Assembly (NCBI RefSeq): GCF_043290135.1
Contig: NC_134705.1
Span: forward strand, 101,062,239-101,126,238
Origin: Rhipicephalus microplus
Taxonomy: Eukaryota > Arthropoda > Arachnida > Ixodida > Ixodidae
Direction: 5' to 3'
Length of the DNA stretch: 64,000 bases
Part shown: in pieces, positions 44,223 through 56,450 of the stretch
How positions within the stretch are numbered: position 1 is the first letter of the stretch
Layout of the letters: each line of letters begins with the position of its first letter
The notes under the pieces: model-generated
Told to the model about the DNA's origin: nothing
What the model saw: only the letters and a program-made list of their open reading frames with translations
The model's database searches: none
Made by a program: the position numbers and the translations under genes

Positions 44223-44264
44223 CCCTATGCACTGAACCCCTCCCAGTACAAGAAGCTCCAGCCC

Positions 44265-45560
44265 CATACCAGTGGTTACGCCTGTTCACCGTGCTAGCCG
44301 CAGCATCCGTGGACTGGACCCTGAGTTCGGACTTCTCTCAGAAAAGTTGACGGCCCCAACTATTCCAGACAGCGCCGTCCCAAGCGGCTCCAACACAGCC
44401 GGTATGTAAGGCGCAACGCCATTGCAATATACACTGTTCAAACTACGAACGCTGAATCCCTTTCATAGCGCTGTCCATGAGGATGTTGAAGATTGGCTAG
44501 TACACTATGACTTCGTTGCCGCTCATAACATGTGGGATGACACAGACAAGCTTCGACATGTCTACTTTAGTTTGAATGACGGGGCACGTGTTTGATACGA
44601 AAACCGGGCAGGTGTGTTCACGTCTTGGGCGGACTTCAAACGCCGGCTTCTCGAAACGTATGCAAGTCCCGATCGCCGAAGGCGAGCTGAACGTGAACTC
44701 CAGTGCCGTATGCAAATGCCAAATGAAAGCGTAGCAATGTATGTTGAGGACATGACGCGTCTTTTTCGACGAGCCGACTCTCACATGCCGGAAGAGAAGA
44801 AGGTGCAATACCTGATGCGTGAGGTGGTTGGTGGTCTTGTACGCAGCCCCCCACCCCTAAGACTACGTCAGAGTATCTTGCTGAAGCCGTCCTGATTGAA
44901 ACACGCTTCGACAACTAACCCAGACGTACGAGCGACAAGTGAACTTTGTTTCTGCTACGGACAACATGGGTGGTCTTGGGGCCCACGTCGACTTCTTCTG
45001 AGAGCTCATACGCTCTTAATTCGTGAAGAACTGCAGAAGTTATCTGTACCCTCGGCGCCAACTGTCAGTTCTTTGACCGGCATTGTCTGAGATGACGTTC
45101 AGCAGGCACTACGAGAACCGTCCTGTCAGACAGAGCCGCGGCCCCTGAATGACTTCCCTCGCATGTCGTATGCGCAAGCTCTGCTCCAGCCAGCACCACC
45201 TTTGGCTCCGCTTCCCACCGCGGCCCCTGCCATGCTTCCGGCAGATCAAACTCTGTGCCCACCTGCACCACATTTCACTCCACCTTATACCACAGCCCCA
45301 GCTATGCTTCAAGCAGTCCAAGCGGGCCCGTACCTCAGTGACCGCCGACCGATTCCGCGAAAATCAGACATATGGCGGGCTCCCGATCGACGTCCCCTTT
45401 GCTATCACTGTGGTGAACCTGGACACATCTACCAACAGTGCACTTATCGAGAGCTAGGACTTCGTGGTTTTTCGGCAACTCCCTACCTCCTAGGTTCGGC
45501 CAGCGGCCTCCGGAATTCGCTGACTACGTTGCTCAGCAGCGCGCATTGACATCTCGGCAA
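44265..45560 (+). pseudogene. Gypsy gag remnant
   Basis: The frame 44614-44895 has gag-domain sequence (FTSWADFKRRLLETYASP, then ESVAMYVEDMTRLFRRAD). The frame 45163-45549 has a proline-rich spacer followed by the zinc knuckle CYHCGEPGHIYQQC. An in-frame TGA near 44595 and frameshifts near 44890 and 45090 separate the pieces. Gag would form the particle and the knuckle would bind RNA. Not functional. Confidence 0.8.
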
Positions 45561-45609
45561 CACTGACGCTCTCCATCACTGCGGCGGTTCTCGCCGAATC
45601 ATCGCACCT

Positions 45610-46368
45610 ATGCGGGCGTGGCGCAGGGCCGGTCACCTAGCCGCGTCGGGAAAACAAGCCTCAGCGACCTTCAGGAGCAAGGCCACTCAGACTGATCGTG
45701 CTCAAGACCCCCTATTGACGCGGACTGAAGATACTGATGATACATCAACAACGACACCACCGGCTGATTGCGGAAGAGTGTCCTTAGATATTCCTGTTCT
45801 GGTAGATGGTCGCGAAGTCAGCGCTTTAGTGGACACTGGTGCGGACTATTCCATAATTACTGAAAAGCGGGCCGCCCTTTTCAAGAAAGTAACGACGCCT
45901 TGGAACCGATTACCAATTCGTACAGCTGGCGGGCATATCGTCACGCCACTTGGTATGTGCACGGCAAGACTGCAAGTCCACGGTTGTACATTTGTTGCCT
46001 GTTTGAGCGTTCTCCGGCAGTGTTCTCGAGACCTTATCATTGGCATGGATTTTCTCAGGGAGCATGGTGCTATAATTGACATTCGACGACGTCTAGTCAC
46101 TTTCACGACCACAAACGCCACAACCGCTTACGCTGACCCCAGCCACTCCCAAGTGTTTCTTCACGTCGTCGACGACGCTGTCATGTTACCACCCCATGCA
46201 ACTGTTGTGGTTCAGGTGGCGTGGGACGAAGTGATGCACGGTGAAGCAGTCGTAGAAAGCAATCACTCGCTTTTGCTGTCTCGGGGTGTCTGCGTAGCGA
46301 GAAGCCTTGTCGACCTTCGTGATGATGACTGCAACGTTTTTGTCACAAACTTCAGCTACGAGCAGTAG
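45610..46368 (+). pseudogene. Gypsy protease and linker remnant
   Basis: An open frame of 252 residues contains the retropepsin active site LVDTGADYSII (Asp codon at 45832-45834) and the flap/second conserved block DLIIGMDFLREHGA. The PR-RT linker shared with the 1-3.2 kb relic follows. It ends in NFSYEQ at a TAG just before the SINE insertion. The protease part itself looks intact, but it has lost its polyprotein context. Confidence 0.82.
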
Positions 46369-46380
46369 CAACTTTTTCCT

Positions 46381-46622
46381 GGGCCCCGCCGCGGTGGTCT
46401 AGTGGCTAAGGTACTCGGCTGCTGACCCGCAGGTCGCGGGTTCAAATCCCGGCTGCGGCGGCTGCATTTCCGATGGAGGCGGAAATGTTGTAGGCCCGTG
46501 TGCTCAGATTTGGGTGCACGTTAAAGAACCCCAGGTGGTCAAAATTTCCGGAGTCCTCCACTACGGCGTCTCTCATAATCATATGGTGGTTTTGGGACGT
46601 TAAACCCCACAAATCAATCAAT
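46381..46622 (+). mobile_element. tRNA-derived SINE (Ruka-like) in the gypsy relic
   Basis: Head with tggtctagtggctaagg and ggttcaaatcc, body and tail as elsewhere. A 12-bp duplication, caactttttcct, is at 46369-46380 and 46623-46634. It separates the PR linker from its continuation. Confidence 0.93.
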
Positions 46623-46634
46623 CAACTTTTTCCT

Positions 46635-47452
46635 TGAACTGTCATAGCCTACGCTGACCCAGTCGCCAATGTCACCGAGCGTTTTGCTTCCGAGGCCATG
46701 GGCACTCCTGAAGCGCCTTTCCGCAGCGTCGACATCAATCCAACGCTTTTTGAAGCGAACAATCAGCGTTTGAGCGAGCTGGAGTTCCACACATGCTTTG
46801 CACGTTCTTTAAAGATACGTCAAACACCCATTACGAAACACCGTATTATCACCTACGACGACGCACATCCAGTTTCGAATCAGGTTCGAAGCTACCCGTT
46901 TCCTTTGTCTTCTTCTGGCAACAAATGGATTATTGTCGCAACCGATTATTTGACGCGTTACGCTGAGACGAAGGCACTGCCACGAGGGACCGCATCTGAA
47001 GTTGCCAGTTTTTTTTTATGCATCAAATTGTGCTACGGCATGGCGCCCCATCATATGTCACCACTGATCGAGGGACATCATTCACACCGAAACTCTTGGA
47101 TGATATCTTCAGGTTGAGTTATACAACCCATCGAAATACCACTGCCTATCACCCTCAGAGTAATGATTTAACAGAAAGGCTAAACAAAACGCTAGCCGAC
47201 ATGATCTCTATGTACGTGGATGTGCAGCACAAAAAGTGGGACGACATCCTGCCATACGTAACATTTGCGTATAACACTGCAACGCAGAAAACTACACGCT
47301 TCACGTCATTCCGGCTCGTCTATGGGCGAGATGTTAGAACTATGCTGGACGCCATGATTCCATATGAGTATATTGACAAGCTCGACCAATTAGATCCCGA
47401 CATCAATGAGTACATTCAGCGCGCGGAGGAAGCACGACAAATATGGCGTTGA
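46635..47452 (+). pseudogene. Gypsy pol remnant: linker fused to integrase core by deletion
   Basis: The frame from 46698 continues the linker to THE pre-RT motif (KHRIITYDDAHPV). Within a few codons (about 46890-46915) it becomes integrase core (NKWIIVATDYLTRYAETKAL). RT, RNase H and the integrase zinc finger are therefore deleted, along with the first catalytic Asp. A frameshift in the poly-T at about 47010-47020 moves the rest to the frame 47018-47452 (VTTDRGTSF, TAYHPQSNDLTERLN, then AYNTATQKTT). It stops near EEARQIWR with the C-terminal domain missing. Confidence 0.85.
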
Positions 47453-47654
47453 CGCACAAACGCATTACCAAACACCTGTCGTGGGCGGGGATAGAACTTT
47501 CGAAGTTTCGCAGTTGTTTGAGACTGGCTTTTCACTGAGGCATAACAGAAATAGCTGAGCTGATTCTAGACATAAGCTGAGCATTGGCACCTACGGTGAA
47601 ATGTTCGACAGTCACTCTGAAAGCCTGCGCATCTCACTGATGGTCCGTAATATT

Positions 47655-47860
47655 ATATCTGTAGTTATGGTGCTCGGCTGCTTACCCAAAAGTCACGGCT
47701 TTGAACTCATCTGCAGCGGTTCTATTTCGGAGGTGGCAGAATGGTAGAGACCCATGCACTACTGAGTGAGTACACGTTGAAGAGCACCACACGGAGGAAA
47801 TTCGTGGAGCCTCGCCACGCTTGGGACGTAAAACCACAGATACTATTACTATTTTACAGA
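47655..47860 (+). mobile_element. Highly diverged Ruka-like SINE
   Basis: Segments correspond in order to the young copies: gtgctcggctgctta (anticodon region), cggctttgaactcatctgc (box B region), acgttgaagagcacca (for acgttaaagaacccca), and cttgggacgtaaaaccac (for tttgggacgttaaacccc). Box B is degraded. Ends are uncertain. Confidence 0.55.
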
Positions 47861-50624
47861 CGAACGTATTACCTATGCCCAAGCGACGTTGGTCACTACT
47901 ATTTTCTTACAGCATGCATTGCTTGTTTTCAAAGCTTGGGTTTTTCTCCCTTTTTTTGGCAGAAGGTCACGAAAATTATTCGCCAATCGCACCACTGCTA
48001 TATTCCTGAAAGCCACAATCAGGTGGCACCTGCTGAAGGTGCCCATTCTCTGGCGCAGTCGAAAAGCCGTGATTCAAGCTTAATCAATAAAGACACAAAA
48101 TACATTTTGTGTCATCGAGCTGGCCACTGCCAATAAGAACTACTACTAATATAAGAACCTCTACCCAATTGGAGCAACAGTAAACTAGACATGTACGTAA
48201 GAGCAGTGACTGCGAAAGTCACCCTGATTTCCTGGTCAATGGTGTTACAACAGCAGTGTTATACACGTTACTATAAAACTTTGACGAAAGCTTGTTCATT
48301 CCCAATTTGGGAACCAGTTTTGAATACAATAGCCTTAAATGCAAAAGGAACTCATTACAAACACATTTCAAAATGCGTAACGTGTCGCTACAATAACGTT
48401 GCAACAAATCTATACTCTCCGATACTCTAAGGCAAAATAAAGTGAGCAATTTAAAACCTACCCCCAGCTACATGTGACGTATTAATGACTGGGAAAACTG
48501 GAACTCGCGCGAAAAATTCACAACAAAGAGAATCAGTCTGGTAATATCTCGGAGAGCTCTGGTGGACGAGGCTGGCTGTTGCTCCAGGATAGCAGAATTG
48601 CATCCTGCAGATCAGCACTAATGATGACTCGGGTTGAGGTATTGTAAGAAACAAACAAGGTTGGGAGTATGTGTAGCAAGTCAAGGGCGGATATCTTTGG
48701 CATTGGATCTAACTTCTGGGATCCAACATGCGTCACTTGTAGCAGGCGTGTGGAAGAACCAAGGCTTAAGGGGCGTCGTGTGTTTCCTGCATATTACAAA
48801 TGGTAGTTTCTGGTCTCTTTCGTAACATTCTGTGGTAATCTCTGCATTGCATCGTTGACACAGCCTTGAGAACTGGTACAGGAAGCTTCGTCGACGTTGT
48901 TTTTTTGCGAAGATGACTTAGATGTTGACTTTGTATTTCTTTCCTTAGTTTGTGTTGTTTATGGTGACCTTTTTCAAGCCACAAATGTACTCTTGATGAA
49001 ATTTTACTCAGTCACTGCTCTTGTTCGAGTAACTGCTGTAGTCTTGGGGTTTGTGGACAATCCATCGCTGTATATTCTTGTTTTGTTACGAAAGTTTATG
49101 AGAAGGACGACTTTCAGGATCATGAGTCAGGGTCGCGTTGCAAGATGACGTTATCAGTATATGGTCGGTAGTCGATAATCTACTGGAAGGCTTGCCTTGT
49201 GATGAACATAGTGTGGAAGACTGATGAGAAAACTCCCGAGAGGGTTGCGAGTCCTTGCCGATAATGTATCATTCTGTCAGTTTGCAATTCGCATGCTTTG
49301 ATGGATCCGAAACTTCTGTACTGCTTCAACACTCGGTGTCACCACTGGACTATCATAGCACAGCAGAGATGACTGGCACCAGTTTGAATGCCTCATGTTT
49401 CTATTTTAGCCGCGTAGTAGTGCTGGAAACTTTGGCCAAAAGACTCTGGTCAGAAAAGTTCGGGTGTGATTTAATATTTTACGGATGCACCAGCTCTTCA
49501 GGTGTGAATGCTACCATGTTAACAGACTTTCCGTGAGTTTATTAGTGATGTTGATGCCAGCTGAAGTGATGTCATGTGGGTCTTGAAAGCGACATGAAAC
49601 AACAAGTGATTCAGGTGGTTCAGTAACACCTGGAATATAATGGGACAGTGAACACTTTGAAACGCAGAACCGGAAAGCCCGCCTTAGGTTTGGCCTTTTG
49701 GCAAAATTGTCACTATGCTTTTTGGTAAGCAGAGGCTTTACCTTACCTGTTAGGACGTGCAAGTTCATAGTCGGTTTTCAGATGCGTGCCACTTACTCAG
49801 AAGAATCGTATGATGATGTAATGATGATATTTTTTTGACGTCTTGTTTGGAAAATATGCATTTGCGAGAAGACATCTGATAACTGTGATGGACGACCCGA
49901 CAGGAGCGTCTGCATCAGCAGGCGTTTGGTACGTAGTGAAGCTATGGAGCAGAGGTAAAGGGGGGGAGGCGGTTTGATTTTTCCTCACCTAGCCGCGCTT
50001 GGCTGAGCCAAAATCAGAAAAAGGGCATCCTGGGGATTGAGCCAATGCGAGGTGATTGGACATATAGGCCCCCTGGCGGAAGCAGCATATCCCTTTGGCC
50101 TTGGGTGCACGTAGACGGCAGCGCTGGGCTCACCGGCCCTGGGCAAATCGGCAGTCACCTTTTCTTAACTCTCGCTCTACATATTCTTCTTTCCTACCAC
50201 TTTTGACCTTTCATGTTTTCGTGTTTCTTCCTTTTACTTCGAAATTTCGTGGCGGTGAGAGTTAACCCTATGCAAATAGCCTACCTTGGTCTAGGCGCAT
50301 TACGTTATGATAGCGTTGTACGACTGGCGTCTGCAAGTTTTTAGCATCATGGAATTTGTGGCGTCCCCTCGTTGGACTCCATGGTGTGTGGTCATCAACA
50401 TCGCTGAACAGAAATACGAGCGGCATGCATAGAATATTCTCCTTAGTTTGCGATTGTATCGGCTTGAAGCGCGTATTGTTGCGAAGCGCGCCTCCAACGA
50501 CGTTACGAAGGGCGCCACGAATCTCACCGCGGCAACCACTGTTTGGAAAGACGGCGACGCCAACATAGTCCCGAAGGCGCCACTGCTTCGAACTCTGCCG
50601 GGAAGGTCACCAACCGTTTGGTAG
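47861..50624. other. No gene recognised (2.8 kb)
   Basis: Minus-strand frames at 48766-48984 and 49511-49768 look more protein-like than average, but match nothing that I know and lack splice or start context. A short stem (gacacaaaatacattttgtgtc) lies at about 48090-48111. Otherwise nothing. Confidence 0.3.
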
Positions 50625-51315
50625 TGTAGGTTTCTCAGCTCGCGACTGCTTCTGCCCAGAGCTGATAGACGAGCGGACGAGACGACGGTGAATTAAACAA
50701 GGTTTATGTACAGCATATATACAGCGGCATTACAAATTCGGCACTGGGGCCGACAGCTTAGAGACCCGAAGAGCCGAGCTCTCCTCTCTAACACATAGGT
50801 CTGCTCTCTGGCACACATGTCAACTGCTAACACATAGCTCTACTCTTTATCACATAGCTCAACTGCGACACACATGTCTGCTAACACGTAGGACTGCTGC
50901 TCGCGACGCGCCGCAGGGCTTCTTTTATATGCGCCGGGTGGATTTTTTGAGTAACCAAAAGTCCAACCAGAAGCGCCGCTGGTCGTGAGGTCAGACTCCT
51001 CCAATGGGGTCGCAGCTGGGCCGTGTCATTCTTTCTCGTCGAATCTGGAGAGGCTGCGCTGCAGGTGGCTGCACCCAAGGACGAGTGACGTCGCCAGGCA
51101 TTGCGTCAGACCCGCCAGACAGGAAGGCGCCGATTGCTTGCTCGACGGGCTCGCTTGCTAAGGTGATTCACTGCACGTGCGCGACAGAAAGGCGCCGTCG
51201 CATGTTGACGCCGTTGAGTTGTTCATCGCGTCAGGCGGGCTCGCGTGCTGGCCTTGACACAGATTTCCTTTTTTTCCGAGGCATGGACGTTCGCTGCGGA
51301 CTCGCAGGCATAACA
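50625..51315 (-). mobile_element. Possible LTR or promoter-bearing repeat
   Basis: The block starts tgtaggtttctc and ends gcataaca, so on the minus strand it runs TG...CA. A clear TATAAAAGA is on the minus strand at about 50921-50929. Flanking 5-mers (ggtag, gtatg) do not match, so there is no target duplication to confirm it. It also has repeated ctaacacatag / cacacatgtc words (50788-50893). Alternative: promoter region of an unknown minus-strand transcript. Confidence 0.3.
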
Positions 51316-51501
51316 GTATGCACCGATGATATAAAATTTTCAACCAGCCAATAGAAATGTGTTAATATTTTTGTGTGATTCATTTCGAGAAAGCTAGAAA
51401 GCTAGCAAGATCCATATCTTCCTTCGTAGTTAACAGGTCTCTTAAAGAAACTTTCGAGGCTGGATAAGGTTAACCAAAATGGCTAGTGGGGACCTCCTCT
51501 T

Positions 51502-51744
51502 TTGCCCCGCCGCGGTGGCCTAGTGGCTAAGGTACTCGGCTGCTGACCAGGAAATCGCGGGATCTAATCCCGGCTGAGGCGGCTGCATTTCCGATGGAGG
51601 CGGAAATATTGTAGGTCCGTGAGCTCAGATTTGGGTCTCGTTAAAGAACTCCAGGTGGTCAAAACTTCCCGAGCGCTTCCCTATGGCGTCTCTCATAATT
51701 CTATGGTGGTTTTGGGACGTTAAATACCATATAATATTCAGTAA
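51502..51744 (+). mobile_element. tRNA-derived SINE (Ruka-like), older copy
   Basis: Head tggcctagtggctaagg, with a box B-like ggatctaatcc. Body and tail recognisable with several substitutions and a small deletion (gggtctcgttaaag). The flanking gacctcctctt (51491-51501) and gatctcctctt (51745-51755) form an 11-bp duplication with one mismatch. Confidence 0.88.
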
Positions 51745-51839
51745 GATCTCCTCTTCGAAGTTCTGTATGAAGAACAGTTTGATAAGCTAGATGGTCTATC
51801 AGCTTTTGGTAGCCCCACTAATTACTGTGATGCTACGCA

Positions 51840-52680
51840 GATCATTGAACACAATTCGGAGGTGTGACATCTGATGCAGGCTTAGTTGACCTGACCAAAG
51901 CGGAACTCTTGGAGGTCTTGAAGAGCCAGAACTTGAACAATGTACAGAGGATTGCCGTCAGAGGAGAAAACAAGGAAACGCTAAGGAAACACTTCATACT
52001 TACATTTGCTCTCGTCATCTACCCTGAAATATCAAACAGCGTACACAAAGACCTCTCTCAGGCCAAGCACGCCTAACCCCCGTCGTTGCTTCTAAAGTCA
52101 ATGGTATGGTCACGCCTCTCTAAGCTATTATGGTCTGCAAACTTGTGCACAATTTGGAGTCTCGAGCCGCACTTCCAATAACTTCAAAAAACCGTCAAGC
52201 TTCGTAAACTGTGAAGTAAACCATGCCGCATACTGACACTTCTGCTCGTCATCCCACTGATGCACCACATGAGCATATGTTGAGCAGACTCCTTGGAGGA
52301 GCGTGCTCTCCTCCAAGTATACTTCTTGGATAAGTATGCTTAGAGAAGTAAGCATCAGAAGAAGATTGTTCCTTGAGAAACTCGCCCTGATAAGCATACT
52401 CATTCTAGCCACGCATACCAATCTGGCGGTTGTGACGCTTGCTCTAAGATGGCGTTGTCTATTCTACTCCACCTATTCGCGAACAGCGACCAGATAGTCC
52501 AGCGTAATCACTTTTCAACACCTCGCCCCACAAGGTCAAGCCCAGAAATCAAACCACCAGCGCGCACGTGCGGGCATTCAGTGCTCCCGAGAAGGCGAAG
52601 AAAATGGCGGCACCCCTTCTGCCGGAAGAGGGACGTGGATTCTTAGAACGCACCAAGTAAACAAAAAAACATATAACGGT
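51840..52680 (+). pseudogene. LINE ORF1 (gag-like) remnant
   Basis: The frame 51864-52076 (GLVDLTKAELLEVLKSQ, then ETLRKHFILTF) resembles the part of I-type ORF1 proteins before the zinc knuckles. A degraded knuckle-like NCEVNHAAY follows near 52210. ORF1 proteins bind the LINE RNA. The identification is by eye and tentative. Confidence 0.45.
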
Positions 52681-52739
52681 ATCCAGTGAGGATTCTGCTT
52701 ATTCGATTCAATCTTGCCACCCCAACAGCCTCTCGAGTT

Positions 52740-53720
52740 CTGTACACACAGGCCTACTATACTGTCATCATGAACACTAAAACTATACAAAGAAACGTTA
52801 GGGGCTTCTCAGAAACCTTGACGACGTCCAAAAGCGTTTTGCACAAACACTCACAAAAATTGCTGTGCATGCAAGAAACACACTCAAAGCCAAGACATAC
52901 CAACTTTCTGTATAACTACAATATTTTTTCCAAAAATGTGTGATGATGTTATGGTATTATCTTGAGGTGATGCCATCATAGTCAATCAAGGGATCACTGC
53001 ACACACAACTTCAAACGTTCCTTGAGGCAGTGGTTGTTTGCACTATTCTTTTCAATAAAATGATCAAAATTTGCACTAGTTACATTCCTCCAAACTATCA
53101 CCTACAAAAACATAATGTCCAAACTTTAAATGATGAACTTCCGGAACCTTATCTTCTGTTTGGACACTTGAATGCACATAGCATGATTTGTGATTGGTCT
53201 CGTTGCGACAGGCGTGGTTAACTGATGCAGCAGTTTGTCCACTCAACGAGCGCGTGTCTCCTGAATTGAAAAAAATCAACCCGCTATAATGTTGCTCATA
53301 ATACCTATTCCTTCATAAACCTGAGCATATTATCTCCCTCATCTGTACCTCTACTTCAAAGCAAAGTCGTCAGTTCTCTCTACAGCAGTGACCACGTTTT
53401 CTTAGTTTTAAGCACAACTACATCAACTGAATCTCCACCACTTGTTCCCAAATGGCCCATAAACAGAGCCAACTGGGACCAGTATTACAACATTGCTTGT
53501 TTAAGTTTGACTTACGAAAGCACTTTAAGCATAGATGCTGCTGTCGAATATTTCACAGGTATTTTTATTGATGCTGCAACCAATTGCATCCCGCAAACGA
53601 ATACCCGTTCAGGAATATGGCGTTCGCTTGGTAGAAATCCAATGACGAAATGCCGCAAACTGCTAAACAAACCATGTAGCCTACATCAGGAGGCTCCGAC
53701 ACCTGAGAACCTCTGAAGTT
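52740..53720 (+). pseudogene. LINE endonuclease domain remnant
   Basis: It begins with IQRNVRGF and LLCMQETHSKP (the N-terminal and QETH motifs of AP-type endonucleases), then TSYIPPNYHLQ and LFGHLNAHSMIC. The conserved GDFNAH motif has become GHLNAH, losing a catalytic Asp, and a YSSDHVFLVL block is at about 53378-53410. Frames change at least three times. The enzyme would have nicked the genomic target. Confidence 0.7.
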
Positions 53721-53897
53721 TTAAGAAAATAAAGTCGGAAAGAAGGAGAATGTACCGGTTGACGAAGAGAAAAACTTGGCGAATCTTTTTATTTGGCTTG
53801 AGTTCGTAAACACATGAGAGAAAGTCTGGAACATGGTTAGCAGGGTGACAGAAAAAGAACCACAATCACTTATCTAGTCAACGCATAAGTTGACAGC

Positions 53898-56420
53898 GTG
53901 GAAGACCAGGCGAACTTACCGGGTGCCTATTCCAAACAAGTGTCGAGCTCGACGCACGATTCTGAAGTCTTGCAATCATACAAAACAAAAATTGAGAAAC
54001 AGAAACTAGAGGGGAAATCCCCGAAACACGAGGCACACAATGAACCCTTCCGTTCCCCTAAGCTGCATCTACCGCTAAATTGCTGGAATAAATCCGCTCC
54101 AGGTTGCAGCCCAGTCGCATACAATATGCTAAAACATCTGGCCTCTCAAATTTGAATTCTCTTTGCTTATCTGAATAAAACGGTTTGGTTTTCTTTTGAA
54201 ATCTCCGCTGCTTGAAGGAAGCCATTACTGTTCCGACTCTAAAACAGAGCAAAGACCCATCCATAGTCTTTAATTGTTGTCCTATTGACCTGACCAGTTT
54301 TTTGCGAAAAGTATTCGAAAAGATGATAAATAACAGACTGATACACTTTCTTGGAACAAATAGTCTGCTTGAGCCACACCATTCTGGATATATAGAAAGA
54401 AAATCTACCATGGACCACCTTATTTGTATCGCGGCACAAATCCATGACGGTTTTGTCTATTAACAATTTCTCCTTTCATTGTTCTTTGAAACGAAGAGAT
54501 CCTACAACACTACGTGGAACTTCGGCATATTCAGAGACCTTTCACATTTAGGTGTGCGTGGAAGAATGTTCTGTAAATTGAAAGTTATCTGACAAATCAG
54601 AAATTCCGCGTTAGAGTGGGCTCTGTTCTGTCGAAAAAGTTTGTAAGAGATAAAGGTGCCGCAGAAGGATGTATCCAGTTGTACACTTTATATAATCAAA
54701 ATAATTCTTTGCACATGTCATTCCCGCGAAATATGTTTTAATGCACATATAGAGAAGACATACAAATCGGCTTTAAATGATGCAGCCTTTCAACGTATCA
54801 ACGGCAAGTTTATTTGAGTTTGAACAAGGCTCAAAAACGAACTTGTGCCTTATAGTCTAGGAGGAGAGGCCTTTCTACTGATCCGAACGCTCACCTGTAT
54901 GGTCAACGTCTGCCTGTTAAAGGAGATCATCAGTTCCTAGGCTCAATATTGCACACCAAACTAACAATCGTGCCACATATTAGGTACCCTAAACAGGTGC
55001 TTGAAAATCATTTATAATCTGAAAGTATTGTCGCGTACTTCATGAAGTAGAGACAAGATCTCTCTCATGAATATATACACACGCCTGATACGCAGGCGCC
55101 TAGATTACGGAGCAATAATATATCAGTCTGCAACACCATCTTCCCTAAAAATACTCGATTCTGTTCACCATCTTGTAATTTGTATTTCTACGAGTACTTT
55201 CTGAACTAGCCCCTCACAAATCCTGTACATTCACTCGAACGAGTAGTCACTGCACCTCGTGAGATCATTTATACCTATCTTCTCTATATTTTCTTAAAAG
55301 AAATTCGAACAACGAACACCCTGTATCTTCCGCCATCAATGATTTGTTCTGTTCTATTCTATTTGAATGCCACCCTACCTTAAGGCAGCCCTACGCACTT
55401 CGTGTAAGGAGTCTACTTGATGAAATTGATGCGCCACTTTGTTAACACTGTTTGGCTGCTCCCGCTGCGTATGTCCTTTGATGGCAGTGGCTGCTCATAG
55501 ATTGTGATACGTCCTTCATTGAAGTTGAAGTTACTAAATGTGCGATATTGGACATAATTATGTACACTTCCTTGAGCTTCACAATATTCATATCTGAAAT
55601 AGTTTAACGATGCATCAAAGACTCGTACTTCTGTGTCCTATGTGGTAATTGGTCCATCTTTTTCAGATGCAGGTGTTTTGCACCACAATACGAGCATCTT
55701 CACTGCAGAGACTTACGCAATATTATCAAGCATGAAACCTATAGAGGAATTGAAACTCTGAAAATCTGCGGTATGTACTGATTTTTAAGCGTGGTGACAG
55801 GTCTCACATCCTTTAAAAACACAAAAACCTTACCCTTGTCTTTGTCTACTTACTTTAAGCACAGTCTACACACAACAACAGTATGTCGTAGTCTGCTGCG
55901 TGCCATATCATCGCGAGATTCAAGAAAACAAGTTGGTGAGTTAGCTAGCTATTTCCACCCACGAGAATGCCACCGTCAATACATCTACAGCTATCCCTGC
56001 ACTTGAACTCCAGCCCTTAATTAAATGAAAGCTCAAAAATATTGGCAGCATTTATGCGACAGACAAACGAAAAATAAGCTTCACCTCATCAAGCCACATA
56101 TCGCGAATAGGCCGGCAGTATTGAAGTCATGCTACACAGAAGTAACACTTACAAGATTAGGATTAGAACATACAGACAGCCCATACTCACATCTTTTGTC
56201 CGGTAGCAATCTACCACATTGTGAAAATTGCGGTGAACTTCTGACTGTGCTTCATATTTTATATGCCAGTTTTACAACACTCGTGTGCTCATCCACCGAC
56301 ATCTTCTAAAGCTGCACGCCTATGAACGTGTCCCAAGGGGATAGTTTCCTGTTTGTGTTCCTCATCAAGTATTGACAGAGGCCTATAGTCAAAACGGAGC
56401 ACTGTTGTTTAGGCTACGAG
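53898..56420 (+). pseudogene. LINE reverse transcriptase and RNase H remnant
   Basis: RT blocks: SAPGCSPVAYNMLKHL, KEAITVPTLKQSKDPS, LRKVFEKMINNRLIHFL and HHSGYIERKSTMDHL, then about 1.2 kb of decayed RT where the YADD-type box is not readable. RNase H-like sequence appears near 55690-55930 (FTAETYAILSSMKP, then VVVCCVPYHREIQ). The frame 56025-56309 is the C-terminal domain with TEVTLTRLGLEHT and CENCGELLTVLHILY. Not functional. Confidence 0.7.
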
Positions 56421-56450
56421 TTCGTTCTGTATCATTGCGTGAACGATTAG

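Larger units (their letters stand above)
43540..47452 (+). mobile_element. Ty3/gypsy relic lacking RT and RNase H
   Basis: Plus-strand remains in order: LTR-like sequence, primer site, gag, CCHC knuckle, protease, then a jump directly into the integrase core, ending abruptly at about 47452. No 3' LTR follows. A SINE splits it at 46381-46622, and a CATA microsatellite has expanded in the LTR-like part. It belongs to the same family as the element at 1-3.2 kb. The left boundary is approximate. Confidence 0.85.
51840..56450 (+). mobile_element. I/Jockey-type LINE, near full length but decayed
   Basis: In order on the plus strand: an ORF1 fragment, apurinic-type endonuclease, reverse transcriptase, RNase H and a C-terminal CxxC region. 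An RNase H domain after RT points to the I group within the Jockey superfamily; this assignment is from motifs only. Stops and frameshifts occur throughout, and no frame exceeds about 100 residues. Poly-T/TTTTC sequence follows at about 56750-56830, with no clear poly-A end or target duplication. Confidence 0.75.
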
